This document shows, piece by piece, positions 1 through 4,181 of a stretch of 5,044 bases of DNA. The DNA comes from Acidobacteriaceae bacterium (GTDB lineage Bacteria > Acidobacteriota > Terriglobia > Bryobacterales > Bryobacteraceae), in NCBI GenBank assembly GCA_019245255.1, contig JAFARV010000451.1:1-5044 (forward strand). The letters are read 5' to 3'. The notes beneath the pieces were generated by a model, which saw nothing but the letters and a program-made list of their open reading frames with translations, had not been told where the DNA came from and ran no database searches. How positions within the stretch are numbered: position 1 is the stretch's first letter; every line of letters begins with the position of its first letter. Made by a program: the position numbers and the translations under genes.

Positions 1-226
1 GATTATGGCCCAGGTTGTGGACGCAATAGCCGGAGAGAAAGTCCAGAATGCACCTGCCTTCTGTCGTGAAAAGCTCAGTGCCAACGCACCGCTCGTAATG
101 CACATCCATCTGCAGCAGCTTTAACAAGCGAACCCAGTACGGATTTACCGCATTCGAATATTGCGCGTGAGACTGTGTTCTTGATATTTCCGCTGGATGG
201 CTGTTTTCGTAAACAACTGCAGACAC
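1..226 (-). CDS. Class III PLP-dependent aminotransferase (ornithine aminotransferase-like), N-terminal part, cut by window edge
   Basis: The minus strand is open from 325 down to position 1 and reads as the N-terminus of a fold-type I, class III aminotransferase. These cytoplasmic enzymes move an amino group from an omega-amino donor to a 2-oxo acid. About 75 residues are visible from the chosen start. A helix-like stretch NPYWVRLLKLLQ (28-39) leads to YERCVGTELFTTEGR (44-58) and then LDFLSGYCVHNLGHN (61-75), the hallmark early beta region of ornithine/acetylornithine-type aminotransferases. The PLP lysine and cofactor motifs lie outside the window, so substrate cannot be assigned. The GTG at 226 is preferred because TAAGGGG at 233-239 lies 6 nt upstream. 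An in-frame GTG at 259 would add 11 residues but has no clear Shine-Dalgarno. The gene is divergent from the exported redoxin-like gene at 355. The family call is confident; the start is uncertain. Confidence 0.82.
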   Translation of the reverse strand, partial: MSAVVYENSHPAEISRTQSHAQYSNAVNPYWVRLLKLLQMDVHYERCVGTELFTTEGRCILDFLSGYCVHNLGHN

Positions 227-303
227 ACTTGGCCCCTTACCCGGATTGAGCTCCCTCACTTTGGTGATATTGACTTCGACGTCAGCTCCGGCTGGAGGGT
301 TGC

Positions 304-327
304 GACGAAGAAATGAGCTTCTACGTC
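304..327. repeat. Imperfect inverted repeat in divergent intergenic region (candidate operator or hairpin)
   Basis: Arms 304-312 (GACGAAGAA) and 319-327 (TTCTACGTC) pair at 8 of 9 positions around a 6-nt centre. The element sits between the divergent aminotransferase gene and the redoxin-like gene, where a shared regulator could bind. It could equally be a transcript hairpin or chance. No convincing -35/-10 pair was found beside it. A TATTAT box at 333-338 would place transcription start inside the Shine-Dalgarno of the 355 gene, so it is not used. Confidence 0.25.
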
Positions 328-340
328 AATTGTATTATTT

Positions 341-346
341 GGAGGA
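341..346 (+). promoter_or_regulatory. Shine-Dalgarno deciding the start at 355
   Basis: GGAGGA lies 8 nt before the ATG at 355. The longer in-frame ATG at 313 has no purine-rich site at proper spacing and would put 14 extra residues before the signal peptide. This site therefore selects 355. Confidence 0.8.
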
Positions 347-354
347 ACGTGGCG

Positions 355-879
355 ATGCGCATGGTGGTTATTGCCGCCCTTTCAGTTTTATCAACTTTGT
401 CGGGCGGCACCCGTGCGTTCGCGGAAGAGATGCCGCATATCACGGGTCAAAACCTGGCTGATCACCAGGTTGAGTTTCCATCCGTGTGTGCAGGTGTCAT
501 CTGCGTGATCGTTGTTGGATTCACTCACGCCTCGCAGTCTCAAGCAAAAGCCTGGACAGAGCGCGCTAATGCCCAGCTTAAGACTCCACATCTTGCGATC
601 TATTCCATGGCTGTCCTTGAAGATGCTCCACGCTTCGTTCGCGGCATGGTGGTCCATGGAATGAAAAGCAATACGCCTTCCGGGGAGCGTGCTCGCTTCG
701 TTGTGGTCTACCAGGGAGAGAAGGAACTGAAGCACATCACTGGTTTTCAGAAGCCGGAGGATGCCTACATCCTGTTGCTTGATTCGAAGGGCGACATCAC
801 ATGGACGACGCACGGGCCGGTGACTGACGCCGCCTTCTCAGGATTGACCAGGCAGATTTCGCAGCTGAAGAGCGAATGA
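355..879 (+). CDS. Exported thioredoxin-fold (ATP10/peroxiredoxin-like) protein lacking a CXXC motif
   Basis: From the ATG at 355 the product is 174 aa. It starts with a short basic end and a hydrophobic signal peptide ending AFA|EE (cleavage after about residue 23), so it should act in the periplasm or outside the cell. The mature part has redoxin-like features: a beta strand VICVIVVGF (48-56) followed by HASQSQAKAW (58-67), a central loop with PRFVRGM, and a C-terminal DAYILLLDSKGDITWTTHGP block. That block resembles the last strands of ATP10-like and AhpC/TSA-type proteins, where a glycine turn and W/GP precede the final helix. The only two cysteines (45 and 50) are in CX4C spacing and lie before or within the first strand, not at the usual active site, so classic disulfide reductase activity is doubtful. 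The repeat at 882-928 begins 2 nt after the stop. The fold is inferred by eye; the function is unknown. Confidence 0.7.
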   Translation: MRMVVIAALSVLSTLSGGTRAFAEEMPHITGQNLADHQVEFPSVCAGVICVIVVGFTHASQSQAKAWTERANAQLKTPHLAIYSMAVLEDAPRFVRGMVVHGMKSNTPSGERARFVVVYQGEKELKHITGFQKPEDAYILLLDSKGDITWTTHGPVTDAAFSGLTRQISQLKSE

Positions 880-881
880 TC

Positions 882-928
882 GTGGCAGGCCGTGGTCCAA
901 TCGCTTGGCTCATCGCTCCGAAGGTAAG
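882..928. repeat. Dispersed repeat, copy 1 (partner at 1610-1656)
   Basis: This segment aligns without gaps to 1610-1656 at a constant offset of 728, with 39 of 47 bases identical. The core GCTCATCGCTCCGAAG is identical in both copies. On the minus strand it reads ATG AGC CAA GCG ATT GGA (positions 913 downward), matching the first codons of the small ORF at 1471-1641 (ATG AGC GAA GCT ATT GGA). The similarity stops after about 10 codons, and the frame continues antisense to the redoxin-like gene. This copy lacks the second arm of the 11-bp palindrome present at the other copy, so it looks like a truncated relic. Confidence 0.75.
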
Positions 929-954
929 CGAAGGTACCTGATAGGATCATGCGC

Positions 955-1425
955 ATGTCAAAACTCGTGTCAGTAATTGCGTTGTGCGGCGCGATCAGTG
1001 TCAATGTGCTCGCGGCGGAGCTACCGGTGAAGCATTATCTTGATCAAACGGCGGTGCGGGCGATGGTGAAGGCGGCGCAGGCGGAGGCACTGCAGCGGAA
1101 TGTGCACGTGACGCTTTGCGTGGTCGATGAGAGCGGGAATCTGCTCTACCTGGAGAAGGGCGACGGGGCGGCACTGAACACGATTCAGTTTGCACACAAG
1201 AAGGCGCGACATGCGGCCTCATACGGGAGTCCATCGAAGAACGCGCAGGATGCTGTGCGAAGCGGAGATGTGGATCTGCTTTCGCTACCGGATTATTTCC
1301 CGAATCAAGGCGGGCTGCCCATCAAGGTGAATGGGGAACTGCTGGGTGGGATTGCTGCAAGCGGAGCAAGTTCTGATGTGGACGAGGCGATTGCTCAGGC
1401 GGGGTTGGACGCACTGCGGAAGTAA
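955..1425 (+). CDS. Exported GlcG/HbpS-family (Haem_degrading, DUF336-type) protein
   Basis: The product is 156 aa from the ATG at 955. AGGA at 943-946 is 8 nt before this ATG but only 2 nt before the in-frame ATG at 949, so 955 is preferred. Residues 1-20 form a signal peptide (SKLVSVIALCGAISVNVLA) with cleavage near AA-E. The mature protein spans the whole family domain: LCVVDESGNLLYL (the usual VVD-GG-L strand-turn), a mid-helix AHKKARHAASYGSPSK (substrate-loop KA region), QGGLPIKVNGELLGGIAASGASSDVDEAIAQAGLDAL (the conserved G-LPI--G---G-I--SG----DE--A--G--A-L end), given here as several adjacent motifs. Known members bind haem (Streptomyces HbpS) or accompany glycolate utilisation (GlcG), but many are of unknown role. 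Export is the notable trait here. No partner genes for glycolate or haem metabolism lie nearby. Confidence 0.88.
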   Translation: MSKLVSVIALCGAISVNVLAAELPVKHYLDQTAVRAMVKAAQAEALQRNVHVTLCVVDESGNLLYLEKGDGAALNTIQFAHKKARHAASYGSPSKNAQDAVRSGDVDLLSLPDYFPNQGGLPIKVNGELLGGIAASGASSDVDEAIAQAGLDALRK

Positions 1426-1470
1426 GTGATGTGAGCCTACCTGCGGTTGGCGACACCTCCTGCTCCGCGA

Positions 1471-1641
1471 TTAGTCGCTCACGTCTGCGAACTCCGGCCA
1501 TTCTTGCGTGATCCCCAGGTATTTTTCGAGCCGTTCGAGTTCTTCGCCGCTGAGCTCCGGCTCGAAGGTGGAGCAATTGAGAATGAAATCTTCAGGGCAG
1601 GTGAGGGCCGGGGCAGGCTGCAGTCCAATAGCTTCGCTCAT
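1471..1641 (-). CDS. Small acidic hypothetical protein (56 aa)
   Basis: The minus strand from ATG 1641-1639 to TAA 1473-1471 encodes 56 residues and is too short for most ORF cut-offs. The product is strongly acidic (10 Glu, 3 Asp against 1 Lys and 1 Arg). It has two cysteines (15, 23) and a likely amphipathic helix LSGEELERLEKYLGI (30-44), followed by TQEWPEFADVSD. Coding potential is supported by third codon positions: 37 of 55 sense codons end in G or C, a biased choice like the neighbouring genes. Overlapping plus-strand frames give low-complexity, unconvincing proteins. GGAG at 1644-1647 is only 2 nt from the ATG, so initiation looks weak or structured. It lies 103 nt downstream of thuA on the same strand and could be co-transcribed. 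I do not recognise the family. The start region is shared with the repeat copy at 882-928. Confidence 0.55.
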   Translation of the reverse strand: MSEAIGLQPAPALTCPEDFILNCSTFEPELSGEELERLEKYLGITQEWPEFADVSD

Positions 1642-1656
1642 CGCTCCGAAGCTACG
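1610..1656. repeat. Dispersed repeat, copy 2 (partner at 882-928)
   Basis: This is the second copy of the 47-nt repeat. It covers the first codons, start codon and immediate leader of the small acidic ORF. Differences from copy 1 include one synonymous change (GCT/GCG) and one Glu/Gln change in the shared reading frame. This copy continues into a perfect palindrome (1640-1676) that copy 1 does not have. Confidence 0.75.
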
Positions 1657-1676
1657 GCATCACCGTTCGGAGCGAT
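1629..1676 (-). promoter_or_regulatory. Two mutually exclusive hairpins around the start codon of the small acidic ORF
   Basis: Hairpin A pairs 1640-1650 with 1666-1676: a perfect 11-bp inverted repeat (ATCGCTCCGAA / TTCGGAGCGAT) with a 15-nt loop. In the minus-strand transcript its 3' arm covers the GGAG and the AU of the start codon. Hairpin B pairs 1629-1636 with 1647-1654: a perfect 8-bp repeat (TAGCTTCG / CGAAGCTA) with a 10-nt loop that exposes the AUG. The two share bases 1647-1650, so they cannot form together. That layout would suit translational control. It may also simply be a palindromic repeat of the REP/MITE kind. The pairing is read directly; the regulatory role is inference. 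Confidence 0.45.
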
Positions 1677-1744
1677 ATATCCCGGGCTAGCTAACTTCTT
1701 TTGTTTCTAACAGAAAGCGAAAGACGAACTTTTGTGACCGAGCT

Positions 1745-2620
1745 TTACGGCTGCTGCACCCGCGCGTGCGACGTTGTGCTGCCCTCGGTCATGCCGAGCA
1801 CCCACTTGACTGCTTCAAAGTACATTTTGGAGATGTCCGGGTCGTCCCACGATTCCTTAGTGTGGCCCAGAGTTGAGTAGAAAACTCGCCCTTTGCCGTA
1901 CATCTTGGACCACGCGACGGCAAAGTCGTGGTCGGTCCTGTGGACGCGCGGGTTATTGTAATCGAGCTTGCTCGAGTCGAGGCTTAGGAGCACATTGACC
2001 TTGTCGCGTGACCAGTCTTTCGCCTGATAGATTTCGTCGCGTTTGACAAACTCGTGCGGGAAATGCCGGACAGCAGGAAAGTTGGGATCCTCGACGACGA
2101 TCGGCGCATTGAAGGTGCTCCAGGGATGTTCATTGAACCAACCGCCGATCATTTCGCCATACTCCGGCCACTTATAAAATGTGTCAAGGGCGGCGTGGAT
2201 TCCGACGAAGCCTTTTCCGTCATCTTTGATGAACGAGATCATATCGGCCTTCTGGCTATCATCCATATCGAGCTCTGCTGTTGTGCTGGCGAAGACCAGA
2301 GCGTCGAAATAGTTCAAATTCTTTCTGTTCAGCCCGCGTGGCTGGTTCAGGTCCTTCTTCGTAATCAACTCAGTATCGGTCCGGATGGTTGTCTCCCATA
2401 AGCCTGTATCGTGACCCAACCTGTAGATGGCGGCCATCGCATCGGGAACAGAGTCGTGTTCCCATCCTTTCGTTTCACCGATGACTAAGACGTGAGCCTG
2501 CCGGTTCGGAGGCATGTGGATGGGTGCGCTCTGCGCACGTGCGTGGGTCGCAAGGTTAATCGAAGACGTGACCAAAACAACGGGTACAGCGAGCCAAGCA
2601 GTTATTTGAATGAGTTTCAA
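1745..2620 (-). CDS. Exported ThuA-domain protein (trehalose-utilisation-like)
   Basis: The product is 291 aa. Residues 1-30 are a signal peptide (hydrophobic AWLAVPVVLVTSS, cleavage near ARAQ-S), and the rest is one ThuA domain with a class I glutamine amidotransferase-like fold. Visible family motifs are HVLVIGETKGWEHDSVP (43-59, first strand and turn), FDALVF (105-110), GKGFVGIHAALDT (135-147), GGWFNEHPW (159-167), DEIYQ (195-199), HRTDHDFAVAW (227-237) and GKGRVFYSTLGHTKESW (242-258). ThuA proteins are linked to sugar (trehalose/sucrose, 3-keto-sugar) metabolism, and exported forms are common in Acidobacteria, Planctomycetes and Bacteroidetes. The exact reaction is not established. The start codon is TTG, supported by GGGAG 6 nt upstream. 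It is divergent from the VTT protein gene with 90 nt between starts, and the small acidic ORF follows downstream. Confidence 0.92.
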   Translation of the reverse strand: MKLIQITAWLAVPVVLVTSSINLATHARAQSAPIHMPPNRQAHVLVIGETKGWEHDSVPDAMAAIYRLGHDTGLWETTIRTDTELITKKDLNQPRGLNRKNLNYFDALVFASTTAELDMDDSQKADMISFIKDDGKGFVGIHAALDTFYKWPEYGEMIGGWFNEHPWSTFNAPIVVEDPNFPAVRHFPHEFVKRDEIYQAKDWSRDKVNVLLSLDSSKLDYNNPRVHRTDHDFAVAWSKMYGKGRVFYSTLGHTKESWDDPDISKMYFEAVKWVLGMTEGSTTSHARVQQP

Positions 2621-2626
2621 TCGTCG

Positions 2627-2631
2627 CTCCC
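2627..2631 (-). promoter_or_regulatory. Shine-Dalgarno supporting the TTG start of thuA-like gene
   Basis: On the minus strand GGGAG stands 6 nt before the TTG at 2620-2618. No ATG or GTG is present before the hydrophobic signal-peptide core, so TTG is the likely true start. Confidence 0.7.
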
Positions 2632-2654
2632 GAACGAAAGCTTATCAGAGGCAA

Positions 2655-2671
2655 CCGAACTACTGGTTCGG
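2655..2671. repeat. Short perfect inverted repeat between divergent genes (candidate operator)
   Basis: CCGAAC (2655-2660) and GTTCGG (2666-2671) are perfect inverted repeats around TACTG. They lie midway in the 90-nt divergent interval between the ThuA-like gene and the VTT gene. A -10-like TACAAT follows at 2677-2682 on the plus strand but has no recognisable -35. An operator is possible; chance is not excluded. Confidence 0.25.
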
Positions 2672-2695
2672 CATCTTACAATCGACCGGAAATCG

Positions 2696-2701
2696 AAGGG
2701 A
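2696..2701 (+). promoter_or_regulatory. Shine-Dalgarno deciding the GTG start at 2711
   Basis: AAGGGA lies 9 nt before GTG 2711. The frame is open further upstream to 2492, but that part overlaps the divergent ThuA gene antisense and contains no domain. This site therefore fixes the start just before the first membrane segment. Confidence 0.65.
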
Positions 2702-2710
2702 CCCGGATTC

Positions 2711-3334
2711 GTGTCGAACATTCTCCACCCGTTGTTGCGATTTCTGTTTCACATCGGCTACTTCGGGCCTTTTGTGATGGGAGTGTTGGACTCGTCGTTT
2801 TTATTCCTGCCGTTTGGGAACGACCTGCTAATCGTGGTGCTCACGGCGCGCCATCACGAAGGCTATTTTCTTTATGTGCTCTCGGCAGTGGCCGGTTCAA
2901 CCGTAGGAGTGTTCATCCTGCAGATGATCGCGCGCAAGCTCGGAGAGGAAGGTATCCAGCGGGTTGCCGGTGAGAAGCGTTTCCAATATCTGCAGAACAA
3001 GATTGGAGAACACGGTGGATTGGCCGTGGCAGTCGGCTGTCTGGCGCCGCCGCCCTTTCCATTCACGATGGTGATTGCGATCACCGCAGCGCTGGGGTAT
3101 CCAAAGGTACGGCTATTAGCAGCGGTTGCAGCGAGCCGCGCGGTTCGGTTCTTGATCCTGGGCTATCTTGCGATTAAGTTCGGACGCACCATCATTCACG
3201 TCGTAAACTCAGCGCCTTTCAAATGGACGATGGCGGGATTTATTGTTCTGTGCATTGTGGGAAGCATCTATTCGGTTCTGGGCTGGTGGCGGCGGGGCCG
3301 CGCTGCGCCTCGGGCGGCTGAGGCAGCGGCGTGA
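2711..3334 (+). CDS. VTT-domain (DedA/YqaA-like) inner-membrane protein
   Basis: From the GTG at 2711 the product is 207 aa, the usual size for small YqaA/DedA-like (SNARE-associated, VTT) proteins. The order is as expected: an N-terminal re-entrant or membrane region GYFGPFVMGVLDSSFLFLPFGNDLLIVVL (about 16-44, given as the span), a second segment LYVLSAVAGSTVGVFILQMIARKLG (54-78) with the glycine-rich G---G--I-----G pattern, then a proline-rich PPPFPFT (113-119) with an ALGYPK turn and SRAVRFLILGYLAIKFG (142-158), matching the family R--R----G-L---G signature. A last segment lies at about 173-192, followed by an Arg/Ala-rich cytoplasmic tail. Members are linked to lipid (undecaprenyl-phosphate or phospholipid) flipping and membrane homeostasis. 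The substrate here cannot be told. It is followed 34 nt later by a tRNA gene on the same strand, with no terminator seen between. Confidence 0.87.
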   Translation: MSNILHPLLRFLFHIGYFGPFVMGVLDSSFLFLPFGNDLLIVVLTARHHEGYFLYVLSAVAGSTVGVFILQMIARKLGEEGIQRVAGEKRFQYLQNKIGEHGGLAVAVGCLAPPPFPFTMVIAITAALGYPKVRLLAAVAASRAVRFLILGYLAIKFGRTIIHVVNSAPFKWTMAGFIVLCIVGSIYSVLGWWRRGRAAPRAAEAAA

Positions 3335-3368
3335 GTGGATGACCTGCTGCGGTACCCTGAAAAGTGCT

Positions 3369-3445
3369 GCCGGTGTAGCTCAGGTGGTTAGAGCGACGGT
3401 CTCATAATCCGTAGGTCGCAGGTTCAACTCCTGCCGCCGGCACCA
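3369..3445 (+). tRNA. tRNA with CAT anticodon (elongator tRNA-Met or tRNA-Ile2), CCA encoded
   Basis: A full cloverleaf can be drawn: acceptor 3369-3375 with 3435-3441 (six Watson-Crick pairs and one G-U), D arm GCTC/GAGC, anticodon loop CTCATAA with CAT at 3403-3405, variable loop AGGTC, T arm GCAGG/CCTGC with loop TTCAACT, discriminator A and encoded CCA at 3443-3445. The acceptor end is fully paired at 1-72, so it is not an initiator tRNA. Elongator Met and lysidine-modified Ile2 share the CAT anticodon and A73, and I cannot separate them from this sequence alone. The anticodon stem has a T-T mismatch at its loop-closing position (3400 with 3408). The 3' 22 bases overlap the end of rnc on the other strand. 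Confidence 0.93.
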
Positions 3446-4167
3446 ACCTCATCATCAGCGCCGCCGTTCGCGGGTGCAAGCATTTCATTGATGAGCAGTT
3501 CCGCAGCCTTTTGGCTTGCCGCCTTTTTCGAGCTGCCGCTCGCCTTCCCGACGCGATCGCCCATGCGGGCTTCGACCGTGAAAACCTTGGCATGTTCGGG
3601 CCCGCTAGTTCCAACAGTCACGTACTTCGGAGTGGGCAGCCCGAGCGCCTGAGCTTTCTCCTGTAGTGCGCTCTTGTAGTTCAGGGAGCTGATTTCATGC
3701 AGATTCTCGTCAGCGGCAACGGCAAGTATGTGGTCCTGGACAAAGGTACGAGCAACGTCAATACCGCCGTCGAGGTGTATGGCAGCGATAACGGCCTCGA
3801 GCGCGTCTGAAAGCAGATTTTTCCGTTCGCGGCCTCCGCTTCGCTCCTCGCCTTTGCCCAAGAACATAAATTCTCCCAGACCGAGACGGACGGCGCATCG
3901 GTGCAAGTGAGTCGAACTGACGAGGTGCGATTTCAGTTGCGAAAGCTGTCCCTCACGGCACTCGGGATAGCGCATGAACAGGTATTCGCTGGTAACGAAG
4001 CCGAGAATTGAGTCACCAAGAAACTCAAGCTGCTCGTTGTCGCGGTGCTCGCGAGGGTGTGATTGCTCCGACCAGCGCGAGCGGTGAGTCAGAGCGCGCG
4101 CGAGTAATTCAGGTTCGCGAAAACGGTAGCCGAGTTTCTCCTCAAGCGCGCTGGCCAATTCCGCCAT
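3424..4167 (-). CDS. rnc: Ribonuclease III
   Basis: The product is 247 aa, close to the usual RNase III length. It cuts double-stranded RNA in rRNA processing and mRNA decay as a cytoplasmic dimer needing Mg2+. The catalytic domain holds the signature NEQLEFLGDSILGFV (44-58) with Glu48 and Asp52, and NLLSDALEAVIAAIHLDGG (117-135) with Asp121 and Glu124. These match the four acidic metal ligands of the E. coli enzyme (E41, D45, D114, E117). A double-stranded RNA-binding domain follows at about 163-232 (NYKSALQEKAQ near its start, GSSKKAASQKAAELL near its end, with the RNA-contacting KKxA). The short tail (ADDEVGAGGRS) is partly encoded antisense to the tRNA, and its stop codon TGA lies in the T-loop sequence. 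The gene follows the TPR gene by 14 nt, so it is probably co-transcribed. Its Shine-Dalgarno is weak, suggesting coupled translation. Confidence 0.97.
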   Translation of the reverse strand: MAELASALEEKLGYRFREPELLARALTHRSRWSEQSHPREHRDNEQLEFLGDSILGFVTSEYLFMRYPECREGQLSQLKSHLVSSTHLHRCAVRLGLGEFMFLGKGEERSGGRERKNLLSDALEAVIAAIHLDGGIDVARTFVQDHILAVAADENLHEISSLNYKSALQEKAQALGLPTPKYVTVGTSGPEHAKVFTVEARMGDRVGKASGSSKKAASQKAAELLINEMLAPANGGADDEVGAGGRS

Positions 4168-4181
4168 GTGCCCGAGAGGAT

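Noticed and set aside
333..338. TATTAT as a -10 box for the 355 gene
   Set aside because: Transcription would begin inside the Shine-Dalgarno, and no -35 stands at proper spacing.
391..813. 140-codon minus-strand ORF opposite the redoxin-like gene
   Set aside because: It has no domain-like features and lies fully antisense to a gene with a signal peptide and a good ribosome site.
1640..1676. Palindrome as an intrinsic terminator
   Set aside because: It has a strong stem but no T-run on either strand after it.
1447..1710. Plus-strand ORFs over the small acidic gene
   Set aside because: They lack a ribosome site and show Arg/Ser/Phe-rich, shadow-like composition; the minus-strand frame has better codon bias and a more protein-like product.
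2492..2710. N-terminal extension of the VTT protein
   Set aside because: It overlaps the ThuA gene start antisense, has no domain or membrane segment, and a ribosome site favours GTG 2711.
3402..3614. Minus-strand ORF ending AAGVEPATYGL
   Set aside because: Its end is the antisense translation of the tRNA, a well-known spurious pattern, and the rest overlaps rnc in another frame.
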